Shown: in pieces, positions 1-16,926 of the stretch
Position numbering within the stretch: position 1 is the stretch's first letter
Layout: each line of letters opens with the position of its first letter
Origin: Mesostigma viride
Lineage: Eukaryota; Streptophyta; Mesostigmatophyceae; Mesostigmatales; Mesostigmataceae
DNA length: 64,000 nucleotides
Reading direction: 5' to 3'
Assembly (NCBI GenBank): GCA_009746045.1
Contig: RPFO01000229.1
Location: 306,001 to 370,000, forward strand
The notes under the pieces: generated by a model
Databases searched by the model: none
The model's input: only the letters and a program-made list of their open reading frames with translations
Told to the model about the DNA's origin: nothing
Program-made: the position numbers and the translations under genes

Positions 1-591
1 GAGAGAGAGAGAGAGAGACATGTGTGACAGTGTGTCTGGCTGTCTGGGTGGGTGGGTGTGCGTGCTTGGGTGTGTGGGACAGTGTGGATGTGGGTGTGCT
101 TGCTTGCGTGGGTGCGTGAGGGAGGGAGTGGCTGGGTGAGCGAGTCAAGCATGCACGTGTCAAACAGCCAGGTAGAATTGTCATCCTTTCCCCCCATCAT
201 GACAAGTCATTGGCATGGATTGTTGTGGCACTGCCATCATGCACTACAGCGCTGAAGAAAACGACGATGGGCAAATATATGTGAAAGCGACACAACATAG
301 CCCATGGCGGTGGCTGCTATCAACATTCAACAAGCAGCTCTTGCCTCCATGCACAGTCAAACACCTGCATCTTCTTCAATGCAGATTATTGACATCTCTT
401 TTGTATATTATGTACAGATTATTTGCATTTGTAATATTATCTGTATACCAATGCAGTTTGCAACATGTAACCAGTGTTGCTAGTAATCTGGTAATGTGAG
501 CCGTGTTGATATCAAAGTGCTGCGATGCAAGTCATACATCAGAACTAAAGCGGCAACACTGGCTACGGACACAAAGAGTCAAACACACGCG

Positions 592-628
<37 letters not shown>

Positions 629-1396
629 CGTGCTTCGTGCATCGCGACCCTGGGCCTGACAAGCTGCGGCCGAGACCAATGCCGAACACACCCATGCTCA
701 GAGCACATTGCGGATGCCAGGCACACCGCGTTTGCCATGGAACACATGGGTAGACGTTTCGTAAACGTGACAACGAATGACCCGCTGAGATCCCCACACT
801 TGCGCACGGGAAAGGCGGCACACTTACGTTTCATAGATTAGCCGGGGCGAGATAGTAGCTCGTTTGCCTAGCCGTCATTAAGCCTATAGGCGTTCCAAGA
901 AACGCATGAAATTTCTCTACCAGTACCGGTGGCGCACTATCGGTCTATGATCGCAGAAACTTCTCTTGAAGGGGCCTTACACTGTCGTGCATGTAACCAC
1001 GGAGCTTGAATGGTGGCATGACAACGAAAGAAAGTTTTCCTTAAGCCCGACCTCCCCTCCCGCATTCCACTGGTGATATTACAGCTGTTATAACTCCTGG
1101 AGCTAAAAACATGCGGAAAACATGCTGGGCGAGTCCTGTCAAAATTAAAAACCAACAGACTTAATTGACAGCGCCGTTTAAACGACAGCAAGAGCTTCCA
1201 TGCCATCGAACACTGCCCAAGGTTGGTCTAATTTAAAGACTAATAAGCCTGCCGTCTCAGAAAAAAATGTTCTATGCTCGGAGTCCACGGAATCAGGAAG
1301 TCGGCCCGCAGGTGCCGTACAGATCCGGTAGTGACTCGTGAAGTGAAAGATTTGGGCAGATTTGGGCAGATCGGGTTTGGTCGATCCGGTCCTAGA
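1..1396. other. Intergenic DNA with simple repeats
   Basis: No gene recognised. The window opens in a GA dinucleotide run (1-18), followed by GT-rich low-complexity DNA to about 150. A CG/CA alternating tract lies at 586-628. Open frames here are short and low-complexity and are not called. The end of this stretch is the 3' flank of the minus-strand gene that stops at 1397. Confidence 0.6.
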
Positions 1397-2783
1397 TCAG
1401 TCCGTACGCTGAAATTTGCGCGCCGTCCGTTGTACTTGAATTTTCAAGGGAAACGAATGTTGCCTCTTTCGGTAATGCAATGTACCATTCGCCGCCGCGG
1501 CTCCCTTCCCGGTGGCCGCCGCTACCTCGGGCACGTCTTGGGTGCCATGGCTCGCGGATGCTGCCTGCCCCGAAGGTGGCGGTGATCCCGCAGCCGCACC
1601 ACCCGCTGCCTCAAGAGTAGGCGTAAAGCCCACAGTCTTGCGAGTACACACCTGAACCTGCAGCCTGGCCTGCTGCCCGAAATGGGTCTCATATGCGTCA
1701 AATATGCGCTCGCCTCCCATCACCTTAATGCACTCCGTCCGCAACTGATCTTGAGTCTTCCTGTCTTGCTCAGTGGCATCAGACCCCGTCGGTGGCTCTA
1801 CCTGCTGACAGTAGGACTTATACTGTTCCTGTATTTTCCGGAATTGGTCTTTAACGGTTTTCCCGGTTGTATCTTGAGGCAGCTTCCCGTAGCCCCGCTT
1901 GTCGGGCTCATTGCGCATTCGCTCGTTGATTGCGTCGGCGACCCAGTCCGCCTGTTTACCACCCGCAAGAGCGAACTTCATCGTGTTGCCGACGTCCAGG
2001 TGATGCCATACTCGTCGGTAGTAATCTGGGGGCTCGCCTTGGTCCTTTGCGGCTTGGGCGTCCTGCGTACAAGGCCCAAAGTCACAAGCAAGACACGCAG
2101 TTCGGTTATCTAATGTACAACTCAATTATTTATTCCAACAGCATGACCTTAGCTTGCACTTTTACGACAATTTACACGATGGTGCAACGCGGTATGCATA
2201 CCTGCCAGTTGGCCTTCCACATCTCCAGGTCAGCGAAGGTCTCGACAATTTCAGTCTTGAACCACTCAGGGTACCGAACGCCTTTGCCTCCCTTGTTGCT
2301 GGCCTTAGGCGGCTTGCCCATGGCCGCATCCTTAGTTAGGTCGACAATGGCATCTTTCCGGGTTGGATGATTCTCTCCTTGCTCCTCGTCGGCATGCTCC
2401 CTCTCGCCAACCCAACTCTCCGGCTCGTCCTGTTCATCGCCGGCATCGCCGAAGGCAAAATCCGCACCCAGGTCGCGGGCTAAGCTGAGCCCTTCTGTAG
2501 CCGTGGGGCTCTGCGCGTTTGCGGTATTAGCTTCAGAAACTGGGTTCGGGACACCCTTCGCGAGGGAGGCATGTTCCGCTTTCCATTGCTGGAAAAGCCT
2601 GAGCTGGTCAGCCATGGCTGGCGACCTCGAAGGCGCCCTACCTACCTCTCGTTCCGAATGTATGATGAGGGTCGACGGCTCCTTTATTATTGGTTCCCAC
2701 GCGTCGCCATGGCCGTGACCATTATTTTCAACTTTTTCATTATTGACTTGCGACTCCCGAGCACCTGCCACCTTCCCGCGCAT
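1397..2783 (-). CDS. Hypothetical protein, two exons
   Basis: Product not recognised. Exon 1 runs from the ATG at 2783 down to about 2203 and ends in a CAG|GTATGC donor. The acceptor ACGCAG|GAC lies near 2070, and exon 2 continues to the stop at 1397. Both splice ends are in phase 0, so the reading joins ...KANWQ to DAQAAKDQGE... without a shift. Exon 1 is acidic in its middle (GDAGDEQDEPESW) and ends in a charged, tryptophan-rich stretch (RYPEWFKTEIVETFADLEMW). Exon 2 begins with an aromatic and basic segment (DYYRRVWHHLD) and a mixed helical region (DWVADAINERMRNEP), then becomes Ala/Gly-rich. This could be a small helical DNA- or protein-binding domain, but no family motif is clear. Internal Met codons (for example MADQ) could be the true start. 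The upstream side carries repeated GTTCAC blocks. Confidence 0.5.
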
Positions 2784-2832
2784 GTTGCACGTCTGGCATT
2801 TTCATGGGCTTGTTTCGCGCCAACGCACGCTG

Positions 2833-3010
2833 TCCACCACAAGTTCACAAAGAGTTCACGAGGAGTTCACGGGGAGTTCACCGGGAGTTCACAACTTTGG
2901 ATTTCGGGGAGATTGTGAACTCGAGGAGTTCACTCGTGAACTCCTCGGGACCCAAAATTAGCTCGGCCCCGGTCGGCCCAGTTCACAAAAGAGTTCACAA
3001 GGAGTTCACC
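2833..3010. repeat. Short tandem GAGTTCAC blocks
   Basis: About ten copies of GAGTTCAC separated by 3-6 bases lie just upstream of the minus-strand gene at 1397-2783, including the inverted form GTGAACTC near 2915-2942. It could be a degenerate tandem repeat or an array of binding sites in the promoter of that gene. The sequence alone does not decide. Confidence 0.5.
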
Positions 3011-3878
3011 GCCTCATGTGAGTCGTGCCTAACACTCTTTCGAACGGCTTTCGGCTCCAGCCACTCAGCGGCGCGACTTACAGTCCGCTTGACGAATGAG
3101 CTGCGCGAAATTTCGTTGCGACCAATCACGAAAAGGTCAAACCACGGCGTCCATATTATGAGGGTTTTTGTGCGTTACATCCAGATGAGCCATTTGGCAG
3201 AGGTCCGTATGCCCAGATGGCTCCTACTAGAAAACTCTGCGATTTCCTGTGTTCGCGAGCTCCAGATATAACCGTCGCAAACTTTTGGGCTGTTGGACCA
3301 AACTTTCCATTAACGAAATCCCGTTACAAACGCGCGGGAAGCTCACACGTGGATTTTCCTCTGCTCCACCGCTTGTAAGCGATTTCCCCCTGCTGTCTGC
3401 GGGTTTGGCGAGGTCACTCATCCCCGCGCGCATCGCGCTCCCGTGCAGGGGTAGCAGTCAATCTGGAGCTTGAACTCCGCAAGTAGTTCGCGAGCTCCGT
3501 CCACTGCGCGGTTGCGCAGTTTGTCCCTTTTTAGCAATGTACATATTGTGCAACTTCTACCAGAATTGTTTACGAGACTTCAGGCGCCAAGGCACACCTC
3601 ACCATACGATTAGATGCGCATGACGTACCGGGTTCGAACCTTCATAGGCCTTCCATTGCATTTCGGATTTTTTTCCTTCACCCTTTTGCCAAACTCCATG
3701 AATCTTGTGGTCGAAACTCTAAAGCTAGCGCGCGCTCCTTGGCGGGACTAGTGCCACTTGGCACTCGACGGAGGTACGTGGTGACTCACATCTCCCTAGC
3801 CGGGGCTCCCTGGCCGGGGACCGGCCACAAAAAGTACAAGCTCTAATGTCGCGGGCGAAGCCCGCAAAACTTGTTTTC
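3011..3878. other. Intergenic, nothing recognised
   Basis: No convincing coding frame, RNA gene or repeat was seen. The last 100 bases run into the first arm of the fold-back region. Confidence 0.5.
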
Positions 3879-3972
3879 ATCCCCTATTCCTATGTTTTCT
3901 CACGTGTACGGCCTTATCTGGCGGAGCCAATTTTCGGAAGAACCGTTAGGTTCGCCAGAATTGGCGAAGCTT

Positions 3973-4394
3973 ATCAAGTAACGTGCGTGTTTGCAACTTG
4001 CCCGTTGAAACTCTACGGCGGAGCCAATTTTCGGAAGAACCTCACCCTTATGCTTGCAAATTCGGGACAAATTCGGTGGATGTATGTATGTATGGATGGA
4101 TGGATTGACGGATTTTCATCCCCTATTCCTATGTTTTCTCACGTGTACGGCCTTATAAGCTTCGCCAATTCTGGCGAACCTAACGGTTCTTCCGAAAATT
4201 GGCTCCGCCAGATAAGGCCGTACACGTGAGAAAACATAGGAATAGGGGATGAAAATCCGACAATCCATCCATCCATCCATGATCCATCCACCGAATTTGT
4301 CCCGAATTTGCAAGCACAAGGGTGAGGGTCTTCCGAAAATTGGCTCCGCCGTAGAGTTTCAACGGGCAAGTTGCAAACACGCACGTTACTTGAT
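3973..4394. mobile_element. Fold-back (long inverted repeat) element
   Basis: Two arms of about 110 bases, 3973-4082 and 4282-4394, are near-perfect inverted copies beginning ATCAAGTAACGTGCG at each outer end. Between them is a GGAT/ATCC tandem tract and a second inverted pair of about 45 bases (about 4107-4155 against 4213-4262) that flanks a 55-base centre. A partial direct copy of the inner part lies just outside at 3879-3972. It has no coding capacity. Related pieces occur at 47412-47544 and 63853-63973, so this is a dispersed family. The flanking target duplication is not clear. Confidence 0.75.
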
Positions 4395-4452
4395 TTAGAA
4401 GGATATGATTATTCCAACTGATTTATTTTAGAAGAATATGACTATTCCAACT

Positions 4453-7400
4453 AGGGCTTTTGACAGATCTGTAAAGTTAGGGCCCGAAAAATACAGATGG
4501 CTAGGCGTATATGCAGATCTGTTTTTTTATTCCAGATCTGTACGTAAACTCCGACGTAATGCCCTTACGTCTTCGGGGGTCGAGGTGCAGGCCGTGTTCA
4601 CTTGTTCAGTACCTGGAAGCAAAATTCAGCCATGGCTACTGTACGAAAGCTAGAGGAATGTCAGCCGTATGACCTGCACACGAGGGTAATTAAGAAATCA
4701 AGCCGAAGTTAATCCTGCATCTTAGCGAGCAGAATAATTGCAAACACAACAGCAATTGTGCGACAGACCAAACAATAATGCCGCGTGCACTAGGCTCTGT
4801 ATTCTGGTCACACCCATGTGCATTTGCTGCATTGGATTAGGCGCCATTACGAACTGAGTCGAGGGAAAACGCGAGGAGCGCCATCTAAGCAGTTGCTTGT
4901 CATGTCTATACGCCCGGGCATCTTATTATCTGTCTACCATGCACGCATTTTCCTTGGACGAATCAAACAGCTTTTGACATTTTAATGGCGACATTGAAGT
5001 CCGGCCACGACAATATAGCGCTGCTCAGAGCTTCGTTGCCGAGAAAGATGTGCTTTGTCCGGGCCGATAATGTAACTCTGCATAGACCCCGGTAGCTTTC
5101 AGCATGCGCATATTGCTTGAGGTAAGCGAGCCACGACGCCTGCAGGTGCTCCTGCCGAGGTGGAGACCTCCGAGAGCACGTGGATTAGGCTCATGCGTCA
5201 AAGCAGCATCGACCTTCATTCTCCTGGTGTGGAAGGTCACTTTTCAGGATTAACATATCTGAATGTTGATGGCCTGTGCATTTTCTGTCAATTGAGCAGC
5301 GATTGAAACCATGAGCCATGCAAGTGTAAGGTGCAGAATTCAGTTGATGAACCCAAGCCGGTAATGTGCAGAATTGATGAACCCAAGTTATATGTGCAGA
5401 TGTTTCGTCCCATTGGCTGTGTGCTAGTGCATGAACCGTCTAGGCCCTTGGCGTGTACTCACTTGCTGCAACCGTGCCCACAGCTGCTTGTCAATACACG
5501 CGGCAGGCACAATGACTTTTGCCGCGAGGTGAAACATTGAACTCCCCCACACCTTGCATTTTTCACTCTTTGTTTTCCCTATCCATCCTACCCCCCAGCA
5601 CACACACATGCACACACACACACGCCCACATACTGCACATGCACACAAATGTTCACACACACACGCCCACATACTACACATGCACACAAATGTTCACACA
5701 CACATGCACACACGCACACACATACACACATGCACACATGCACACATGCACACATGCACGCATGCACACACGCACACACACACACATGCACACACGCACG
5801 CATACACACATGCACACATACACACATGCACACACGCACACATGCACACATGCACACACGCACACACGCACACACGCACACACGCACACACGCACACACG
5901 CACACACGCACACACGCACACACGCACACACGCACACACGCACACACGCACACACGCACACACGCACACACGCACACACGCACACACGCACACACGCACA
6001 CACGCACACACGCACACACGCACACACGCACACACGCACACACGCACACACGCACACACGCACACACGCACACACGCACACACGCACACACGCACACACG
6101 CACACACGCACACACGCACACACGCACACACGCACACACGCACACATGCACACATGCACACACGCACACACGCACACATGCACACATGCACACATGCACA
6201 CACCCACGTGCGCACATGCACGCTAACACATGCGCACACACTAACACACACATCGTCGTCAGAACACACATGCACACAAATGTGCACACACCCACGAGCA
6301 CACGTGCACATGCATACAATCCCACACAAACACAGGCAGACTTGCACACATGCGCCACATACATTAATCCATCACCAATAAACTGGTTGCTTGGACCCAA
6401 CGACCTTCTTACTCGCCTGTCCACCCAACGTTCTGCCCATCCTCCCGCCTGCCCGCCTGCATGTCTGCCACCCGCCTACTGCCCACCCATCTGTCAGCCT
6501 GTCTGCCTGCTTGTGTGCATGCCTGCGGGCCTGCATGTGCACCTGCGCCCATGCACCTGTTATGCCCCCATGGCACGTATATGCAGCCTAGCTAGTTGAG
6601 TGTCTCTTTGCACGCGCACATGGGTGGCTACATGGGCATTTGCCTGTGTCTTGGGCTGGGGGGTTGGGCTGATTAGTTCAAGAGTGGGCGGGAAGACGGT
6701 GGTATAATTGGGTGGGTAGGGACGGAGTGGATGGATGATTGGGGGGGCTGGATGCGGGTGGGACTCAAGTTCGTGTAAAGTCCAAAGTTGCCTGTAGCAT
6801 CAGCAAAAATAAGCGAGAAAGCAGCCTAAATTCAAGGAGCCTACTTGTTGTAACATGTGCCAAACTGCAATTAATGGTTGCAGGCTCACAAGCTGCCAGC
6901 TTCATAACGCAAATGGAATGAATTGCATGGTTACAGGACAAGCGTGTGGTTGGAAATCTTACAATGCCTGGCAACGTCTCTTTCATGTGCCCACTGAGAA
7001 CCGCTGTTCAACACAGGAAGGCTTTGGCAAGCAACGAGCTTCGGCCAGGGCCTTCATTGCAAGGAAGCGTGTGTGAAGCAATAACGTCAGGATTTACAAG
7101 CAGAAACTATACCTAACTTTGCGACCTTCATGCAGTATGTCATGTGCATGGCTATGTAGTATGTGCCAACAATCACAACGAAAAAGTGCGAAATTGCAAA
7201 CATTGCCATGGAAGGGCAGGAGCCACGCACGCAGCAAATTAAAACGGTTCGTGAACCAATCTGTCGGGCATAAAGGCAGCAAAGTCTGGCCAGCAATAAT
7301 GCAGTGCGATGCGAGAAAAACTCGGTAACTATGGGCAGGCAGGCGCAGCTCGTCCTCAGCAGTGCTATCTAACGTGACGGCGCCTTATTTCCGCGTGCAC

Positions 7401-7841
7401 GGTGCCGAACATGGCACTGGCCTGATTCCAGTTGCAGCAACGCCAGATGCCTTCCCGTCATAGAGCAGAGGCTTCACGTACGTCGACATCGTTGCCTACC
7501 AATCGTAATGCTTCCCGTGATAATGCACTCGCGTCCGAACAAAATGTCGAGAAAGCAAACAGTCTACACGCGATAAAACTGGGCTGCTAGCTTTTCAGGA
7601 CTGGTTTTACCATGCCTTAAAATTCCATTAGCTTACTTTTAAAACCATGGCTGACTAATTTTGGCTAATTTTCAGGTATTTGTGCCGCACCGCCCGCATG
7701 CATGGCCCGGGACGAGTCTCGAAGACGTAAGGGCATTACGTCGGAGTTTACGTACAGATCTGGAATAAAAAAACAGATCTGCATATACGCCTAGCCATCT
7801 GTATTTTTCGGGCCCTAACTTTTCAGATCTGTCAAAAGCTC
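4453..7841. mobile_element. hAT-like non-autonomous DNA transposon
   Basis: Terminal inverted repeats of about 130 bases (about 4453-4580 and 7722-7841) contain several AGATCTG motifs. They are flanked by the 8-bp direct repeat TTCCAACT at 4445-4452 and 7842-7849. An 8-bp duplication and ends close to AGGGCTTTTGAC fit the hAT superfamily (known: hAT elements make 8-bp TSDs). The roughly 3.4-kb interior has no long transposase frame and is dominated by a CA-rich satellite, so a partner in trans would be needed. Assignment to hAT rests on TSD length and ends only. Confidence 0.65.
5596..6350. repeat. (CACACACG)n satellite
   Basis: An 8-base unit CACACACG is repeated almost perfectly from about 5840 to 6145, flanked on both sides by degenerate CACATG/CACACA versions. 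All long open frames here (Thr-His-Ala or Cys-Val runs) are by-products of the repeat, not genes. Alternating purine-pyrimidine sequence of this length can form Z-DNA. Confidence 0.9.
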
Positions 7842-7849
7842 TTCCAACT

Positions 7850-9256
7850 AATCATAGTGAATATCCTTTCCCTTTTAATTTAGAAGACCGTGTAACTTGA
7901 GGCCGCGAAACGGCGTCGCGACGCGTCGGTGCAGTGCATGCTGAATTCCACTGCACGAGCTAAGCCACTTTAAAAGGCAGTGCGGAATCGGAGCAAGCGT
8001 TTCCTGCCACGCGGAGAAATCGTCACCAAGCTCCGTGGCGTAATAAACCGCATTCACGCCCTGTCATGACAGCCGGGTACAGCTGGACGGCCCCAAATCC
8101 TGCACTGCGGAAGTTGCGCACAGCCGTTGTGCGTGCACTCAACTGCACTGGGCAGCCTCGCTCTATACAAACGTTCCGTCTTAAATGTTGACATGGGGGC
8201 AGAACCGCAGGAATTCTGTGGACATATCGAATCTGCTCAGTCGGAGAGAATCTTTGGTATCACGGTTTGCGCGGTGGCAGGGCAGAAACGGTCGAGGTCG
8301 TGGCATACACTTGTACTCTTGACTTTCGGCAGTCAACCATCTGCAACGTGCAATAGATTGAACTACGCAGATTTGGGCATTAGCGAATAATGGTTTGCGC
8401 TTCACGTGGTGTCTAATATGACGACAAGTGCCCAATTCGTTTTCAAAACTTGGTCAAGGTATCCAGTGATTCACATCATGACGAATATTCGCTCTGCGTG
8501 TGCTGGGCCCGGGTTCACGCGCACGCGACCGAGTCACCGAGATTCATCATTCATGCATTCGCGGTGCTGACCACGACCAGGCCTTGTCCGCGCAGCGCCA
8601 GGCCGGCACATGCTGATCGTAACGAAATCTGTTCAAAATGTCGTCATCCAGGTGGTTGGTCACGGACACCCTCTGAAGCGCGTTGGAATCCAACGTCCGA
8701 CGGTTTCTGCGAGCAAGAATCTGTGTCAGGATACCTGCGCCCACAAGGAGAACCCAAAGTGCCTTTAAAAACGATTCCGAGCACGAGCATTCGCCCCAAG
8801 TGTCAGCTCTGCGTTTCGATGTCAGCGGGGACGATTGTATCAGATAACAAGTTTCACCAATCAGATTAGATACTTGTGCGGCGGGGAATCTTACTGAGAC
8901 CGGATTCGGTGGCAGCAAACAGTCAGTTCGTGAACAGCTCCGCCGGACCACGAATCATCAGAATGATGGAAGCGACGAAACCTTGATGCCGACGGGGATG
9001 GTGTTCGGCGGTTAGGCTTCGCATTCCCACAAGATCCTCCACCCGTACCGCCTCGTAATTTCGAAACTGGCTCTCGATCACGAGCGGAGGGCGACATGAT
9101 TGCTTTACTGGTCGGGTATATCCCCACGTTGGGAAACACTTCGCGTGAGAATCTGTAGGTAAAGGCACGACTACCGAGGCATCCAGGCGCGTTGGGTGCC
9201 GTTGACTTCTTCGTTTGCTCCCATGCCGACACCCGAATGTAATCCCTGAGTTTGGC
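7850..9256. other. Intergenic / upstream of GARP gene
   Basis: No coding frame with recognisable domains. It probably contains the promoter and 5' UTR of the GARP gene that follows. No clear TATA box or motif could be assigned. Confidence 0.4.
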
Positions 9257-13968
<4,712 letters not shown>

Positions 13969-14969
13969 TGAATGGGAGACATGAGATAAAGCGAGGGTGG
14001 AGGGGAGACATGAGGGCGAGGCCAAAGCATTGCGTTGGTCTCGCACGGGCTGGGGTACGTTATAATTTTCTCAGTGATGTAATCGGGGGGCTATGTTACA
14101 TTCGGAATTCAGGAGCGGTGCGTTGGGAAGAGGAGGGATCTCCGGGGTGGGGGGTGGGGTGGGGGGGCGCTTTCGCCGTGCGATTTGCAGCTGGCAAAAG
14201 GGTGGGGAATCCCAGCCTTGGTTGAGGCGAGGCAAGCAGCGGTGATGTTCACTTCTCTCAAGACCGTGGGCAGGGTCTCGTGATCTGCACCCTGTGGGGA
14301 ATCGCAGGATTGACCAGTGAGAAGTCTCGTGGTCAGTCGCAGATGTTTGTGGGGTGAGAATCTGCTTTTCCATTTTCTCGGATCATGCAGCAATGGGCTG
14401 TCGTTGGTGCGCAGCGGGCGAGAACAGGCACGGCATTTTGAAATTTTGACAAATTTTGAGATCGAACAGGGGACTTGCCAGCTGGAGGGTCTGTGCTTCT
14501 ATGTTGGGCAGGTCACCGGCTTGTTTTGGTGATGTGAGTTGGGAAAGGGAGCAGACATGTCCCTACCTTGTACACTTTCTATATTTGTCCATGATGGGTG
14601 TGATAGAGTTGTTTGGCTTGAAATATAAATTTAGGTACGAGCTTGTTTACTAGGAGAGCCAGCCCGCGTCTGGTAGCTTGCATCGCATGTGGTGACAGCG
14701 CAAAGACCGGGGGACACTCGCATTTATTTAAAAATTTCCATGGGTGCTCATGGCGCCTCTGGAAACCTAATTCTTTTCTCTCCAGGCATGGGCTTGCTTG
14801 GGGGATTGTGTGCAACTTCCGGTGCTGCAAAGGGTGTTACAATAATAGGTGAGACAACCAATACTGGATTACGGCACGTCAACAGATATTGGCCTATCAT
14901 GCAGCCTATGGCTAGCAGTTGCTGGCCTGCAGCTTCTATCTATTTTGCGTGTATTTGTGCGATGACTTT
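13969..14969. other. GARP 3' region and intergenic DNA
   Basis: Sequence after the GARP stop, probably its 3' UTR, then about 700 bases with no recognisable gene. A G-rich patch lies at 14140-14170. Confidence 0.45.
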
Positions 14970-15141
14970 GTATGTTTTTTTTTTTTAATATATAGAACGC
15001 GATATACTGCGTTGTAAGCTATTTATAGAACACGTCATAACATCTAGGGATTTTTTTTTCAAAGTCATGCGTATACTTCCCATAAATCAAAGGATTTTTT
15101 GAGCTACTCAGACCTACAAAATGCTTATTCATTAGAGAGAT
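14970..15141. mobile_element. Left remnant of a TTAA/piggyBac-like element copy
   Basis: A diverged match to the left end of the TTAA-flanked element at 24669-26405: a T-run, then AGAACGCGATATA, a C-rich gap, then the segment ending ATTAGAGAGAT at 15131-15141. The matching continuation is at 43212-43300, about 28 kb away, with the same 11-base ATTAGAGAGAT at its left edge. The remnant is therefore the outer layer of the nest. Confidence 0.6.
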
Positions 15142-15369
15142 TAATTAATTTTATTAGGAACATAACTCCGTTGGGAGTATGTGTAGCACATAGCCCAGAA
15201 GCCTTATAAGTCTTAGAGGCCATATAAAATTCCGGCCACGAGGTAGCCATGGCTGTCGGAGCTCATAACTTTCACGTTTGAGCACCGAATTTAGCCGTGA
15301 ATATCACTATCGCTTCGTCTTTCTAAGACGCACATGCTGATATAATTTTCCGAATCTAAAACGCAATAT

Positions 15370-16715
15370 ATGGCGCACAAACGCGCCTCGACGCAACGCA
15401 GCCTGGCGGCTGCGCTCGGCAATGAAAATTCTGCAGCTCAGGCTGCAGCTTCGCCTTCAGGTCCGGCAGGCGGCGATGACACTAGTCGTGCACTGGTGGT
15501 CGTCCAGCAACCCCCCGGGCTTAACGCCTCGCCATCTGCATCGCCTGACCCCAAGCGCACCCGCCCAGCCGACGACACAGGAGGGTCTTCACGCCCAGAA
15601 CCGAGCTTTCGGCCCCGGCCTTTCAAGGTCGCAGATTACGACTGGGCCACCATTTCTCCGACCGATGCTCTGCGCTGCATCTTCTTCGGGGATTACGCTT
15701 CGCTTTACGACCTGTGCCTCCATTTCCACTCCATCAATCGCCTCCTCGCCCCGGACGGCAGCCGCTGGGCCAACATCTACGGGCTGTCCGGCTGCGTCCG
15801 CCCCCATCTCCAGCACGCCATCCTCAACTCCCTTCTCCAGCGCTCTGACGGCGAGATCTGGGCTCCACCCCTTTCCGTCCCCACCCTCCGCTCCATCCTC
15901 ACGGAAGCCTTTCAGCAGCACGTGACCCCCCTTGCTGCCGACATAGCAGCAATCGGCGGCACGCTGACTGCTGAACTTCCTCACATTTCCACCGCCGCCG
16001 CCTCCACCTCCACGGCCATTTCCGCCTCCACTGCCGACATCAAAGCCCAGCTCCTCGACCTCGACCAACGCCTTCAAGCCACCGCCAACGCCCTTGAGAG
16101 CTTGCATGACACCGCCGGCCTCACCGCCCAGGCGGTGAAGGACATCGCCGCCCAGCCGGCGCCTGCTGGCTCGGCCGGCGATGCTCCCTCCACCTGGGCG
16201 GACTTGCTTAAGCAGCACACCACCTCCACCACCTCCACCATCTCGGCACAACTCAAGCAACAAGCCCTCGACCTTCGCGAGGAAGCCGACATCGCCCGGC
16301 GCAGCCACAATGTCATCGTCAAGCACTTCGACCAGCAGGCAGGTGAGACCTCCACGAGCCTTCTTGAGGCATTTAAGCGCGCCATTCTTGCCCCCATGTT
16401 ACTCACTGGTGAGCTGGACATGTCGGCTGTCCGCCTCCCCGCGCGCGGGGGAAGGCTGGCCCGGCCCCCGTGCTCCTCACCTTTAAGTACATGGCGGACA
16501 AGCTGGCGTTCCTTAAATGCCGCAAGAAGCTCTCGGAGACTCGCTTCACGCTGGACGACGACTTGACCCTGGCCCAGCAACAACGGCGACGCGAGCTATG
16601 GCCGGCCTACCTTCAGCTCCGGCAGAGCGCAAGGGGGAAGCCGGTATACTGGAGGGGGGCGGTCATCCACGTTGACCACAAGCCCTGGCAGCCCCCTCCT
16701 GCCACCTCAGACTAG
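15370..16715 (+). pseudogene. ORF1-like protein of ORF1-only retroelement (one frameshift)
   Basis: Encodes about 445 residues: a Ser/Thr/Ala-rich N-terminus (MAHKRASTQRSLAAALG), a conserved central region (LQHAILNSLLQRSDGEIWAP), a heptad-like helical stretch (AQLLDLDQRLQATANALESL), then an RNA-recognition-like start (HNVIVKHF) and a basic C-terminal domain (FTLDDDLTLAQQQRRRELWP). This layout resembles LINE ORF1 nucleic-acid chaperones, and weakly the ORF1 of the LINE nested in this element. One C is missing from the run at 16437-16440 compared with the copy at 23275, which shifts the frame before the last 95 codons. Function as an RNA-binding particle protein is inferred. Confidence 0.75.
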
Positions 16716-16825
16716 GAATATATATACCAGTAGTGTAGATTAGTAAGGCTTAGCCTAGCATGTGGCCCACGCGCATGTGCGCCCATAATGGCCCCCATTA
16801 AAAAATTAAATTAAATTATAACATG

Positions 16826-16839
16826 CCTCCGTGGGGAGG
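16826..16839 (-). promoter_or_regulatory. LINE-A 3' terminal stem-loop
   Basis: In element sense CCTCC-CCAC-GGAGG: a 5-bp stem and 4-base loop, 15-20 bases before the TTTAA tail. The same hairpin with compensatory changes ends many elements in the window. Probably the signal by which the reverse transcriptase recognises its template; this is inferred from known 3'-end recognition in stringent LINE/SINE pairs. Confidence 0.65.
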
Positions 16840-16926
16840 TCATGTAGCACATATTTCATGATGGATGGGGTGGAGGAAGCCGCGTGATCGAACTATCCTA
16901 ACTCTATCTAGAAAAGCCTAACTACA

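Noticed and set aside
3900-4260. CRISPR-like alternating repeats
   Set aside because: Inverted, not direct, repeats with no regular spacers; a fold-back transposon explains them.
5519-6599. Long frames of Thr-His-Ala or Cys-Val repeats
   Set aside because: Read-through of the (CACACACG)n satellite on both strands in all frames; no codon bias or start context.
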